Assembly (NCBI RefSeq): GCF_001039355.2
Contig: NW_019773848.1
Coordinates: forward strand, 357,635-421,634
From: Lingula anatina
Taxonomy: Eukaryota; Brachiopoda; Lingulata; Lingulida; Lingulidae
Length of the DNA: 64,000 bases
Direction of reading: 5' to 3'
In this document: positions 22,270 to 34,662 of the stretch, one piece after another
Position numbering within the stretch: the first letter of the stretch is position 1
Layout: each line of letters opens with the position of its first letter
Program-made: the position numbers and the translations under genes
The notes under the pieces: model-generated
Told to the model about the DNA's origin: nothing
The model's database searches: none
The model's input: the letters and a program-made list of their open reading frames with translations, nothing else

Positions 22270-23591
22270 ACTAGGAAAGCACTCAGAGCAAGTAGACCTC
22301 CAACAAGGGAGGTCAGGTCACAGCTTGCAAATAACGTCTGTGATGTGTACCATTAAAGTCATAATAACTCTTCATTTTGACCAAAAATTGGATTTTCCTG
22401 GAGTAAACGGCAATTTTCCCGTACTTACCAATGGTCAGCGACCCCATTCCTGCATTCAAAGTTAATCCAGGGTTTTTTTCCTAAACGTACGGTTTTTTGT
22501 TAAAATCTCTTAAGAGATTTTAACTGACGGAGCTCTCTCTGACATCGCATAGTCACTGTTGACCTACTTAAAACCGCGGGAAAAGCAGACAACAACAACA
22601 CTATATAAGATTCATGAGATATATTCGTCTTTTTGTTAAAAATACATTAATATCCACAATGTGTGCCATTCTGGGCTTTTCGTTATCCGACGCACTGTAC
22701 AAAAACTCGCAACTTACGTCTGCGTCCGCATTAATGCGTTTGGCGCCATATGTTATTTTGGTCTCGAATGAACGCGAGAATCCGCGTGACACCATTACGT
22801 CATTAGCAACGAATGCCTTGATGAAAGCATCGAAAGCCCTATTGACAGGCACAGATTTTAGTTTTACTGCAATAACGGCCGTTTTAGTGGTAAAATACAA
22901 TAGAATATATTTCCATGCGTTGTTTACAATGTTTTTCATGCGGAATTTTGAATCTCAAAGGAAGAGTTATTATTGCTTTAAGATAAGTCAGGACGTAATT
23001 ACTACAATAACTGCTTGTGTAGCTTCGAAGCAGAACTGTGAACACATTGCAATGGTAGTCTGTATCACTCCCAAAATTTAATCATTACATCCTTGGCCCA
23101 TTGGTGGTCTATCCCAGACATGCTGAAACTGTTGGTCCGATCGGTCACGACTGGCAAAATTTGTCTGGACTGGTAAAAATTTGGACTTGGTCGCTCCAAA
23201 GGACCGACAAGAGTTTTAAGAACTGCAATTTTGAATTTACAGTCATCATTCAACATACTTCACTAATAAAATTATTTAAGACCCAAAGAGTTTTTTCCCT
23301 TCCATTTCAAACCTAGCACATTCACAAACAAAGTCAGCTACCCTAATCATACTGGTAGTATCTGTCTCAAACGAATAGGGTGATTTTCGGTCCGACAAAA
23401 ATCCATTCGGTCTGGCAAATTTTTCACTACTGCTGGTCCAAATGTCCAACCATTCTGAATAGTTTTCACCATGTCTGCTATCCTGAAAATTATATCAAAA
23501 TCTATCCACATCTTTTTTGCATAATGCTGCAAACAGATACGTACTAGTAAACTAACTAACAAATGGACCCAAAAACATAATCCCTCCTTCT
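22270..23591 (+). repeat. Dispersed repeat copy interrupted by two insertions
   Basis: The left end (GAAAGCACTCAGAGC, GACCTCC) and internal blocks at about 23013-23088 and 23470-23591 match the repeat copy at 44828-45150 in order. Intervening sequences at about 22383-23012 and 23089-23469 have no match there and look like insertions. The right end reads ACAAATGGACCC and CCTCCTT, as in the sister copies. Boundaries are approximate. Confidence 0.55.
22383..23012. other. CpG-rich insert of about 630 bp
   Basis: The inserted block is much richer in CpG than its flanks. It contains a perfect 26-bp palindrome at 22499-22524 and a TATATAAG box at about 22602. Open frames exist on both strands (plus 22614-23081, minus 22939-22601), but neither resembles a known protein and they overlap each other, so I do not call a gene. 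Confidence 0.4.
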
Positions 23592-25400
23592 CAGAGATAA
23601 AAATGTCTAAGGCAAATGAAACTGAGGGGAGAAGAGTATGAGTTTCTTAAAATGGAATAAATTTTATAATTCATTTTTTGCCAAAAACCTTATAACTGCA
23701 TTAAAAAAAAGAATAATTAAAATGATAATCAAATGGTAATTCTGCTTTAGTCTGACAACTAGTTATTTTGACAGCAATGATGCAAAGAATTCATATTAAG
23801 GCCAATATAAACACAATCTTCCACAATAAGTGACACCGTTTCCTGTGCCTTTTTTTTTTTTTTGCTATATACCTCTCTGACAAGGTGCAAATGCCTTTTT
23901 ACTGCAATCAAATGTATCATTATAGATTTTTATGTCAAAACAACTATTGCTGAGCACTTTAAAGTTGTGATTCATAAACCACTAATTCATCACTATTCTA
24001 TTTCCTTAATCCATTATACATACTGGTTTCCAATATTTACTCCCTGAGGGGTTTAAGAAAAGGTCATTCAAAAGCCTTATAAAAACTATAAATGATGGAT
24101 ATCATGTTATTCTACAATATCACCTGTGGCTGTAAATTTGACATGATTGTTGAACAAAATTAATGTTAAATGTGTTATTAATTTTGGCCTGTGTGATATA
24201 ATTTAATTTCATAATTCTTATCATCAATATCCAGAAACATTAATATTCTGGAGCTTAATTAATTGTGTTTAAAAGTTTTAATTTTGTTAAGGATGAACAT
24301 CACTGTTAACAAATTCAGTGGATTTTCCCAACAAGGCTTTATTGGATAATGTACCTTTGTAAAAAGTTTTGGACAAGGCTACAAGCAGGAGGACATGATC
24401 TCTAGAGCTAAGCTTTCCCAACTTTAACCAGTAATAAACAGCAATGGAGTATTGTAACTTTGTAGATTTGGTGTCATGTTTCTTTACGTTCAATCTATTC
24501 CAGTCAATACAGAGCTTCCCTTACAATCAACTAGGACAGACAAAAACATGTCTATCAATGTATTCTTAACACTTACATACAATAATTTCCTATGATAAAT
24601 GCTGATGATTGATCTATTGATCTATCAGTTGTCTTGGTAGCACTGATGATAAAATGTGCAAAACAGCCCAACACAGCACAATACACTAGAAAAAATGAGT
24701 CCAGTCATATGTAAACACAGGAAACGGTCTTTCGCAAAAGTAGGGTGAGAAAATAAAAACAAAATATATTACTAGGTAATTGATATTGTTTATCCAACTC
24801 AACAAATATGCTTATTGTCAGGCTGTCCACCATGTTGGCCACTCAACACTGGTGGCTCTCCTTGGCAATATGACAGAGTCTGAAGTGATATTTAACACAC
24901 AGACAACTACTGGGTATACATGTGATACTGGATATCTACTAAATTGATAATTTACAGTACATATCTGAAAATAACTGTGAAAGATATAATGGATACAAGA
25001 TGCATGGCATGTACTTTCAACTTGTAAATTTGAAACATAGATTTGACAAACCACACTGAACATTTATCACCTTAAAACAGGCCCCAGGTAAAAAAAAAAC
25101 AAAACAAAGTGATTTTACGTTCTGGTATAAAAATATACTGTGGAAATCGAGAATTGAATGGAAAATTCAAAATTAAAAAGCACCCATTGTCTTCGTTTAC
25201 GGCAAATGGTTGAATGCACAAAGCAAGGGGTTCACAAGTTCAGCATCTAGAAAATCAAAGGCAAAACTGCACTGACAAGAACTGGAAGATTCAGAAATTG
25301 AGCTGGGGACAGTGTCGTGTGTACGACAAGCTTAGCAACCTGTTATAGATTAAGGTTTAATTATTAAGGGATAACTTACCCATATATAATACGCCTGAAA
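23592..25400. other. Intergenic sequence
   Basis: AT-rich with poly-T/A runs (for example 23851-23863). No coding, RNA or repeat signal is supported. Confidence 0.5.
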
Positions 25401-25429
25401 CAACAGATTCCCCGTTTTTATGATATTAT

Positions 25430-25560
25430 TTCCGTTTGTTATCTCAGTGACAAGCGGTGGCACCCGAAGTAATAAGAAGAAATGCTCCCCCAAGACAATA
25501 TGGCTGCCGTTAGACCTCAACCTTGACCTTTTAAGTTCTACAAGACAAGATTTATAAGTT
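25430..25560 (+). promoter_or_regulatory. Candidate promoter of the docking-domain gene
   Basis: Slightly CpG-enriched sequence 220-350 bases before the start codon. AATATGGCTGCC at 25497-25508 resembles the YY1 initiator-downstream element AANATGGCNGCC common at metazoan housekeeping promoters. Inferred. Confidence 0.35.
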
Positions 25561-25779
25561 GCTACAACTGTGACATTTTTCAATTATACGAATAAAATAA
25601 ATAAATATTTGATATCACTATCATTATTTGGCTTCTTTTGGTTTTTCAAAATGTGTCAAATGATCACAAGTACTTACATATTTGTTTGGTGCGTCTTGGA
25701 TGTTAGGGTATCCATGTTGACAACAAACAAGCGAGTTTGTTCATTTCACTGTAAGACAACGTGACTTATAACCAAAAAG

Positions 25780-25839
25780 ATGAGTAAGGACGATGCCAAA
25801 TATTATTTAGCAGACCATCAAGTACCACAGCTTTTTTCG
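25780..25839 (+). CDS. Docking-domain gene, coding exon 1
   Basis: Twenty codons from the ATG (context AAAAAGATGA) to the donor GTGAGT, phase 0. Confidence 0.8.
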
Positions 25840-28800
25840 GTGAGTACAACTGTGTGAAAAAATGTAAATGGTATGATTTAATTCGTTTGTAATTGACCAA
25901 GCTTTTTTCGCTCTCGGAATCGGGCACCTGCTTGCCGATGGCATGGTACTTTGATAGGGTTTATTATGGTGCCAAAAAAGTCAGTTTATGAAAAGATGTG
26001 GATAACAGTACATTCCTGAAAATACACAGATGAAAACAGATATCAAGAATGCATTTGGAAGTCACTATAAATATTATATTGTTCTTCAAAAAATTGAGAG
26101 GGAAAATAGCATATTTTGCAGGCCCATGACATTACATTTTTACTAATATTCTCCCACACACAAATAAATTCAGATATCTTCTGCAATCACGTGACTTAAA
26201 AATGATAAAAAATATTACCCTTAAATTACAATATGCAACAATAAAAGAAAGAATATTCTAAACTATCCACCGTCTATGAATGAATGTTGTTAATCATCTT
26301 GTAGAAAAGGAATGATAATTGTGAATATCTCGGTCTCAACCAGAGACCTTTCATTAGGTAAATGACCTTGATGGACTGGTCACCTAAACTGTTGTCATAT
26401 GACTAGGAATAGTCTCCAGTGTACTGTCCCATATGTGTGAGAGGTAAAACCTGAGGCCTTTCTTGTTCAGTGTTGGTTTTTCCACCCATTCCCACATGGC
26501 TTTTTTGATGCCACATTTGCTCCAGTTTTCCTCCTGGTCTAAAATGGTGAAGTCATCCTCTGTCAGTTACTAAATGTAAATTTCAGTATCAGAGTTATTC
26601 ATATATCAACTACCACCTAGTCAATTAAAACAATTGATAATATACCGTAATGATGATATTGTTTGAAAACAATCCTTGTGAAAATCCATGTTAAATTGTA
26701 ATCGTAGTTTTAGCACTTTAGTTACAGATTAAGTATATTGTTAGGTCCTAGTCATTTTAAAATGACCTTGAACCGGAATAAATAATAATTAAAATTGATA
26801 AAGGGTAAAGGAAATGCCATAGAAAAGTTGGTGATTTGAAGACTGCACCTGGTAATTTTATACTGACCACAGTAGATAAATGAACAAACTTTGTTTGTGG
26901 AGGTCATACCAGTCCAAAAATATCAAATGATGCTAAGAATGGAAGTATGAGGGTCCTCATGCCCTCTTCAAAGGGAAGTAAGTTTTGTATTTTAGGTCAG
27001 CAAAATGAAGTTAGGAACAAATAATTTCATTGTATTAGCCAAACTTGATAATTTTAGGGGCTTCAGTTTCTTTCTTTCTTTTCTTTTTTTTTCAATTTAG
27101 TGAAATCAACTTCTAAATGGATATAGAAAGCAGTTTTTTAACATTGTGTTTCAATGATACATAATATTCATACATGTACAGTATACAAATTTGTAGTTTC
27201 TCGTGATGAAGTTATTATTGAACTTGCCTTTGAGGAAAGGATATTCATGTTGTGATAAACTCAAATCACTCTGTATTGAAACATAAAATAGATATTATTG
27301 CAAATCACTCTGTATTGAAACATAAAATAGATATTATTGCAGTTGACTGAAAGTCCTTTTGGCTGATTGAGTTTTGCTGAAGGCTGATATGAAATTATAA
27401 TTCTTACTTACGTTGAAAGAAAAGTGATTGCCTGAAAGGTGTGAAGATACCCTTCATCATATTCACATTAATTCAATGTTCAAGAGGCACAGGCAGCATG
27501 CAAGCATATAAGGTCTATGAATGCTGCATGGAACATAAGTGTGTCTTTGTAGCATTGATCGAAAGCAACAAATTCAACCTGTGATATCTGCATGGCATAT
27601 TAAATATGCACTAGTGTTTCACTCAATTTGGACTGACTTAACTTAGACAGGATGTCTGATTACAATTAGTTGACTGCATGGAGTACATCCATTCTGTTGT
27701 CACTGCCACTACCTTTCTTATTGAAGCAAGTTGCAAGCTGTTAGATCAAGGAGTTTCAATATTAAAACTCCTTGGATAGGTTGACTTCAATTAGATAGTT
27801 AATCCTTATCAGACAACCTCCTGAGTTGGGCCTGTACAGAGTAAGGAAATATGATAATGGTCTACTTTCAGTTCTTTCTGAATTGAATGCACCCTTTCCA
27901 TCTTTCATAGAAAGGTTTGAAAATTACTGCTGGAACTTGGTTGAAAGTGAATAAATTGTTTGTGATCAGTATGTTATTTTATGTAATATCACAAAAATAA
28001 ATGTGAAACTTATATCCCACACCCAGTTTTGTAATTCCCATGGACCAGCTGTTCAACTTTCACTAATAAAGAATGAAATATTTCATTGACAAAAATGGGT
28101 ACATTCTCTCTCAGGTAATTGTATATGTTACAGAATACATACATAACTCTTTTTCTTTAAGTACATGCATTTATGTCCATATTGATTGCTTTTTCATCTT
28201 AGCATTGGTGCTATGGTTATACACGAACACTTTGATCAAAATTTATATAGATTGTTTGTAATTAATCTTTAGATATTTAAGATTAATCAGTTTAATCACT
28301 AGACAATGCCTTAAAGCATTCCAAACCTGAATGAGACTTTTTAAAAGTTAAAATGTCTACCATTTAGGTTTTCTTGTGTCATGCACTTTTTCAAAGGTAA
28401 AGGCAAGTTTAATGGAGGGAGTTGTGGCAGGTACATTTGAATACTTAAGTATAATTTGGATGGAGCCAAAATAATTGGTAAGCACAGGGAAAGCTATCTA
28501 CTGCTGTACCATCCCTCTCCTCCATGTAATGGAATCTGTGATCAGCTTATGACAAAGGTTAAAGTGAATACTCTGATACCACTTTATTCTCTCAGCTAAT
28601 TGCTCTTATGCTTTGCATACATTTGCAATGCTACAGTCTTATAGACTATTGATCTTGATTAATGGATTGAATCTAAGTTGCTGTTTTTCTTTTACTTTCA
28701 GAGTTTATTGACACAGCTATTGATTCATAAACCTGAGAACCATATAGATTTCTTACAAGAATGCATGAGCAAAGTAAAAAAAGGAGGACTGGACAGCTTG

Positions 28801-28896
28801 AAAGTTGACATGACCGTTAAGCAGGAAGACTGGACAAAGAAGGAAGGAGTGTTACCAAGTCATGCACAAGATTTAAATAGACCATTTACACGTTAA
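25780..28896 (+). CDS. AK5-N-terminus-like docking-domain protein, 84 aa (2 coding exons)
   Basis: Exons 25780-25839 and 28702-28896 join in phase 0 at GTGAGT and TTTCAG to give 84 residues ending in TAA. The sequence MSKDDAKYYLADHQVPQLFS, then SLLTQLLIHKPENHIDFLQE and CMSKVKKGG, matches the N-terminus of adenylate kinase 5 (D-A-K-x-Y-L, P-Q-L-F, S-L-L, K-P-E, K-V-K). That region is an RIIa/Dpy-30-type dimerization-docking helix pair. No P-loop or kinase domain follows in frame. A third, non-coding exon starts at 29369. The product is probably a small docking or ciliary-type adaptor; a short AK5 isoform or an EFCAB10-like protein are alternatives. No in-window partner is evident. Confidence 0.8.
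27263..27340. repeat. Perfect 39-bp tandem duplication
   Basis: Two identical units starting AAATCACTCTGTATTGAAAC, at 27263-27301 and 27302-27340. Confidence 0.95.
27746..27775. repeat. Short hairpin
   Basis: CAAGGAGTTT and AAACTCCTTG form a 10-bp stem around a loop of about 8 bases. Confidence 0.6.
28702..28896 (+). CDS. Docking-domain gene, coding exon 2
   Basis: The acceptor TTTACTTTCAG leads into SLLTQLLIHKPENHIDF. After the docking helices, a polar tail ends NRPFTR before TAA. The exon runs on to a donor GTGAGT at 28907. Confidence 0.8.
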   Translation, partial: SLLTQLLIHKPENHIDFLQECMSKVKKGGLDSLKVDMTVKQEDWTKKEGVLPSHAQDLNRPFTR

Positions 28897-29368
28897 AAAC
28901 ATTTTTGTGAGTATATTTGTATATGCTCTCTTTATTTATCAAAAAGTGACTCGGTTTATGATTTGATCTTTTCAATTGGGAAAATCTTTCAGATGCATAA
29001 TTTTAGATTTATTTTAAAAATACCCTGTAGAGCATTGTTGGTGCTTTTACCATATAGAATAGAACTGTTAAGTAGCCTGCTTTTTAATTTTCTTGCTACC
29101 ACTTCATAGGATTGTTATTTAAACTTTGAAAAATATTTCATCTGTAAATTTCACAATTTCCGCAATGAAAAGATTGAGTCATTACTTTATGTGTAGCTGT
29201 GTACAATTAATTTGTCAACTGATAGATAACAAGTAAAAAAAGATGAAAAGGAAATGTTGTCCAGTCATATGTTATATGCCATAGCATATATAATAAAATG
29301 CAACAAATTTATCATGTTTGAGGAAAATTGTATATTGATAAAGCAAACTTTTTTTTTTATTATTTCAG

Positions 29369-29520
29369 AGTTGCCACTGATGGACTGCAAAAGATATTTA
29401 ACATGACAAGGAATGAGAAAACCAGTGCTATGTCACTACCACATTCATTATCAGTATTAAATTAAAGAAAAAACTGTGATAGATATACTGGTGTTTCATT
29501 TTTTAAATAAATGAAGTGCT
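29369..29520 (+). other. 3' UTR exon of the docking-domain gene
   Basis: A TTATTTCAG acceptor at 29368, no useful frame, and AATAAA at 29506-29511. It pairs with the donor at 28907 downstream of the stop, so this gene has an intron in its 3' UTR. Confidence 0.55.
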
Positions 29521-32500
29521 GATAGATGATGAGATCATACATGTAGTTACTGTAATGGAGAGTTAGTGCCCACTCTTGCAATTAAATGGCATTCAAGCAA
29601 GTTGTGTGCAATTCTTTAGTGTTTTTTTAATTTTTATTACTTAAGGTAAGTGGGAGGTGAACTGTGAAATCTTGATTTGGGATACTAAAAAAAAAATTGA
29701 AATGTTTATAAGTGGTAACTGAGCATTAAGTTGATTTCTCAGAAGCTCATTTTTGACATTTGTTTGGAATGAAGTAGAGTTTTAGATCAGTGTAAAGCCA
29801 CTCAACTCAACTAGTGAGATGCTTTTGTTTTATTCATAGTCGTCAATAGCAGAGATGTTTGTGTTTCTCTCATTTGAGTATTGGATTTGGGCATATTTAT
29901 AATTATAAGAGTTTATGATTCTGTTTCATATCAACTAGGAAGCCTTCAGGGTCACAGTGGAGATTAAGGAAACATTAAGTGATAAGGTATTTCCATTTTT
30001 ACCAGGGTTCAAGCATTGGTCTTTCTTTGGTAAAGGAATTGTAGAAAAAACTTTTTGAGAACAGAAAGTTAAAGAGCTTACTTTCATGTAATTTATCTCA
30101 GTTTTATAAAATTCATAAAAGCAAAATACTACCAAAATAGGCTTTAATTGTGTTTTTGGCTTTCTTTGATAATATTTTAATGTTTTTTTATAACTATCTA
30201 ATGAAAGTATAAGTTTTATAATTTAGACAGATATATACAACAATTGTATGTAATCGGCATTAAGTTCGTAACATTATACCCAATGTTAAAAAATATCTTC
30301 TTCATCTGAAAAATTGATGGTGAGTAAATCACTTGGCATGGTCCTGCAAATAGATACTTGCTGTTACAAATATATATTCTCCAGGGAAAGAACCCCATCA
30401 ATTTTAATGACAGAGCTCCATCAAAAATAGTATTCTAGCAACTCTGGCATAATGTTATAGATCACTGGAAGACAAATTGGCCACCAGGTATATGAACTTA
30501 GTAGGCCACTTTAAAAGGAATGTGTGTATATTTGGGATTAAGACAAGTAGATATACAATTAACCACCTCAAATTTTTAGCACTTGTCAGTTTCTAATTAA
30601 GACTGTTGCATATATAAATGCCTTTAAAACCACTTCTTTTAAATTTTCTTTTGACCCATGGCAATAGGAATTATTACATGCATTACTTGTATTTTCACTA
30701 TTTGAGCACTGGTTGTTATTTTTTATGTATTATTTGAAAAGGATATAACATGCCTTTGGGATAAACACACACATTGTTCACAAAGAAAAGAAAATGGGGG
30801 AGATTTTAAGACAGCAAACATCACTTGTTACAATCCAAGCAAGAAGTGCAAGCATTCCTTGACAGCAGAGTTACTCATTCTTTCATACAGTATTCCTAAA
30901 TTAAACTGAGCTAAACAACCTTGCCAATGTCAAATGTGTAAAACATAGATATTTTGAATATTAATGTCTATATTGAGACATATTTCTATCAGGGCTTTTG
31001 AGCTTGGAAATACAGCAGGGGACTCTATAATGATACCATCATGATAGATAACTATTTTATGACTCTTGTTTGTTGGTTTAAAGTGCTTGTGATAGTTGTA
31101 AAAAGCATTTTGTTATTTCTGAAATTATCAAAACCCCAACACAAGAAATGCTATGTAACTGTCAGATTAATTGTAGACCGCTGTTGTTGCGAGTTGCACT
31201 TCACAGATGAAAAAGATCACAGTACAACTTAAGGCATGGAACATTTCCAGGGATCTTTGTGCATAGAAAAATGAATTTGAAAATATATTGCTTCTTGAAT
31301 GTATCATGGTTGAAGTGTTGTAATTTTAGCAGTGCACAGTAATATTGCTCAACTTTTCTATTATTATGTTGCTTGTATATACACACATGCATCTATTGCT
31401 CAACCTAGCAGTTAAAAAGCTGTTCAGGGCATTTTGTTTATAAAAATAAATAATGTACTGATATGTGCTTGTGAATTTTTTATTGAGTTTTCTAGTGATT
31501 GATATTTTATTAATATCCAGGGTTCTTTCCTGTCTTCAAAGGTTCATTTGGGGACAGCCAGGCAAAATACATAACTGAAAAATAACCACTTGAAATTAGG
31601 TTTCCAATACATTATTAAGATGCATTTCTTGCTTTTTTATAACATACAGATACAGTGTGTTTCTGTATATATTCTGATAACTGTGTCTAGTCCGTGTCTT
31701 AGTTGTGGTCTTTCAACACATTAGCCCCTATAACTGCCAAGTCATATTATTGTTTTACCTTAAATTTACCGAGTGGCTTTATTTAGTTAAAAAATGTTTC
31801 ATTTGAGCATGGTCAGATTAGTTTTACATAAGTTATAAATTTTTTTGTGTGTGTGTTTTTATGCACGCATTTTGCAATATTCGCCGCATAATTTGTTTTT
31901 CTTTAAACTTATTGAGTGGGTTTGCTTGGATAAGTAAAAGGTGTCTTTTGAAAATTACCATTATCCGACAACTTTTATCTCTGTGTTTCCCAGTGTTGCT
32001 CTCTGGTTTTAATTAGAATTTTGTCAGTTCTGTAGATAAATGATTCAGCAAAATGAATCTTTGGAGCACCCAATAAAATGAAAACAAATGCAAAATATAC
32101 ATTACCAATTATCTTTGATGGGTAATGAGATTGACAATTAAAATATTTCCAAATTTATTATCTTAATTACCAACTACAAAATTTTTCCTTTTTTTACAGT
32201 GTTATTCATGTTTAACAGGTCCAACATCTCTAACCCAACTGGATGGGACCTGTGCCATCCCTAAAGTTTTCCATGCTAAAAAATGTAGACTATGGAATGT
32301 ATAAATCATTAAATGAAATATAAATTTTGTGTAGAATTGATTCTGAATGCAGGTTCACATATTAAATAATTTAAATATGAATAAAATGCTTTTAGAGAAG
32401 TGCTTCTTTGCACTAAAACTATTTAATAGTTGCAAAAATGCACTGTGTCTATTGCATTGTCTAAATGAAATTTCATTGATTGAATGACTCTCAGTTATGA

Positions 32501-32800
32501 GATAATATTTGACATTTTCTTCAAACAAATTTGTTGTTTTCATTTGATAACTATACAGATAAATTGTTGGCTTTAGTATAACTAAGCTCAGCAAGGTTAA
32601 TTTCGTGTAATTTGCCAGTTTTTACTTGACCCCCTTCCAACTTATGGGTTCCAGCAAGGAAACGTACCAGAAATACCTATCCACCCCATCAAACAAAATG
32701 TTTTGTCAGTGTAAAATCACTTATTTTATATCAACACAATCAAAGTGAGATATTAACGTAAATTTAATTCACCGATACTCCCCGACACAGACTATGAAAC
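29521..32800. other. Intergenic region before PDE3
   Basis: About 3.3 kb of AT-rich sequence between the 3' end of the docking-domain gene and the PDE3 promoter. No coding exon, RNA gene or structured repeat could be supported. Confidence 0.5.
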
Positions 32801-32820
32801 AATTAATTTCAGTTCTGAAA

Positions 32821-32901
32821 GGTCGCGCCAATGAGACTTTCACAGCTGGTGCGCTCGTCTTTTAATTTACCCAGAATGCTTAGCGTTGTGTAGAAGGCAA
32901 A
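32821..32901 (+). promoter_or_regulatory. PDE3: PDE3 proximal promoter
   Basis: A CpG-enriched 80 bases with CCAAT at 32828-32832 and CCCAGAATGC at 32870-32879, which matches the core of the ZNF143/Staf element. It lies directly upstream of the start codon, so the 5' UTR would be short or the ATG sits close to the transcription start. Confidence 0.45.
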
Positions 32902-33708
32902 ATGGCTCATAGACACTCGCTGGGTAGGAGAAGCTCTCGTTCAGGTACTGAAAAAGAAGAGGATGAAACAGAAAACAATGGTTACGTTCATGACTATGTC
33001 AAGATATTGGAACAAGGTAGTTACAATGTAATTGTTAGCTGGGCAAATGGCCTGGCAACACAGTTATCAAAGGAACAATTATGGGCCGTGTACGGAGTCG
33101 GCAGTCTGCTGCTTGGACTAGTCGCCTATGAGATTTGGACGTGCGATTTAGCCCAGCTATTTCAGAGATTTTGTGCGCTTTTGGTGCCAATATTCTGTAT
33201 ATCATGTGCTTTTTATTGGTTGACTGTATATCTGAGGCGAGCATGGAACAGTACTAGTATTTATTTATTCTTTTGCTCTTGTTTTGTGGGCGAATTCCTC
33301 GCTCAGCTCCTGTGCAATGCAAACAATGCTGCTGAGCAGTACATCACACAGCCGTGTTTTCTCTGCATTGTATTGGTTTCGGTGTGTATCTCTAGTTTAT
33401 TTTCCACACTAGACACTACCCAAAGCGCGTTGGTCATAGTGAGTGTTAGCTTCTTGAGGTTCCTAGCCTGCAGTAGCTTGCAGGATTTCCCCCAGCTGCT
33501 TCGACCCTATACATCGTATAGTGCTGGCTTGGTTGGAGTGCTGGCAGCCAAATACATAGAAACAATATACAGGACTCCCATCAGCACATTTGTAACACAT
33601 GATGGCAAAATACCGGTCATCAAGAGGCGAAGATCAAGCTCATCCAGTGCCCAGGGTTTTCGTGTTGGGCGTCGGACATCATTACCAGCCCTGAGCCATA
33701 AGAACCAG
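32902..33708 (+). CDS. PDE3: PDE3 cyclic-nucleotide phosphodiesterase, first coding exon (membrane region)
   Basis: PDE3 enzymes hydrolyse cAMP and cGMP; their N-terminus anchors them to ER-type membranes. The ATG at 32902 (context GGCAAAATGG) opens 269 codons ending in phase 0 at GTATGT. About six hydrophobic segments lie near residues 59-77, 92-111, 117-137, 151-169, 174-189 and 204-219. Diagnostic similarity to PDE3A/B lies at the end: RPYTSYSAGLVGVLAAKYIE, KIPVIKRRRSSSSS and RRTSLPALSHKNQ, aligning with human [32 protein letters not shown] and RRTSLPCIPREQ. The RRRSSS and RRTS motifs correspond to the PKA/Akt and 14-3-3 sites of the family. The exon boundary also falls where I believe PDE3A exon 1 ends. 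The catalytic exons are not in the window. Confidence 0.92.
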
Positions 33709-34642
33709 GTATGTGCATCGCATTAGTATGTGGTTGTCCCAATGTCTATTGATTTGCCATTATGCTTGAGTAATTTGTTTTGATCTGATGAAATAATACC
33801 TTAGCACCATTACCTCCAATACAATAATAGCCCCATTGAAAACATGCCTGCTATTATGGCATCAAGAAAGTGACTAGTATGTCCCTTGCAGTATTTTTGC
33901 TCCATTTTTCAACCCCACTTTATTATGCAGCTTGTAGTATGTTGGACAGTCGCTCATCTCTTGCCTAGAAAACGGGTTAGTAGAATTGTTTCATGTATGT
34001 ATGTGCATGCATGTGCTTGTACCAGTGATAAATTTTAAGAACAGACTTGTAACAACAAACCTCATATCTTTATTGTTACCTTGTACAGAGCATTATATTT
34101 GTTCCATAGCTGCAAGATATATAAAGAATTTTAATATCAGCATCACCATATCCATAAATTATGTGTTTGAACACCTTTCAGTTTTTGTACTGCAGCAGAT
34201 TACTACAGTCACTACTTATCTAAAAGCATTTGAAAGAAATTGTTTTTTAATATATATTATTATATACATATATATGTGCATGTATATGTTTTTCTAGGCA
34301 ACATACTAGATATGGACATACATTCCTTACACACAATGATCAAATATTTTTGGGAATATAAATTGTTGATTATGGAGAGTCTACACATGGTTTGTGGTTT
34401 ATTTCACTGGATTCCAGACCCATATTTCATTTTGATAACTGCTACCTGATCCAGCAAGATATTTATATACATCATGTTAATCCCCTTGTCTATTTGTTGT
34501 CTGATGAATGCAGCAGTTCTGCTGCTATTTATTGTTTTGAGATATTTTTTTGGAGAAACATGAAGCAAGGGTTTTGTTCTGTAAAATGTAAAGTATTCAA
34601 GTTTTGACTAATAAGCCAACAGAGAGAAAGAGTAGCCTCGGA

Positions 34643-34662
34643 AAGAGAGAGAGAGAGAGAGA
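34643..34662. repeat. GA dinucleotide run
   Basis: Ten GA units, perfect. Confidence 0.95.

Larger units (their letters stand above)
25840..28701 (+). other. Intron of the docking-domain gene
   Basis: A 2.9-kb intron. It contains a perfect 39-bp tandem duplication and a short hairpin, both listed separately. No exon for an alternative form was recognised. Confidence 0.6.

Noticed and set aside
22614-23081. 155-codon plus-strand ORF
   Set aside because: It crosses the boundary between an insert and a dispersed repeat, overlaps a 112-codon ORF on the other strand, and has no family resemblance.
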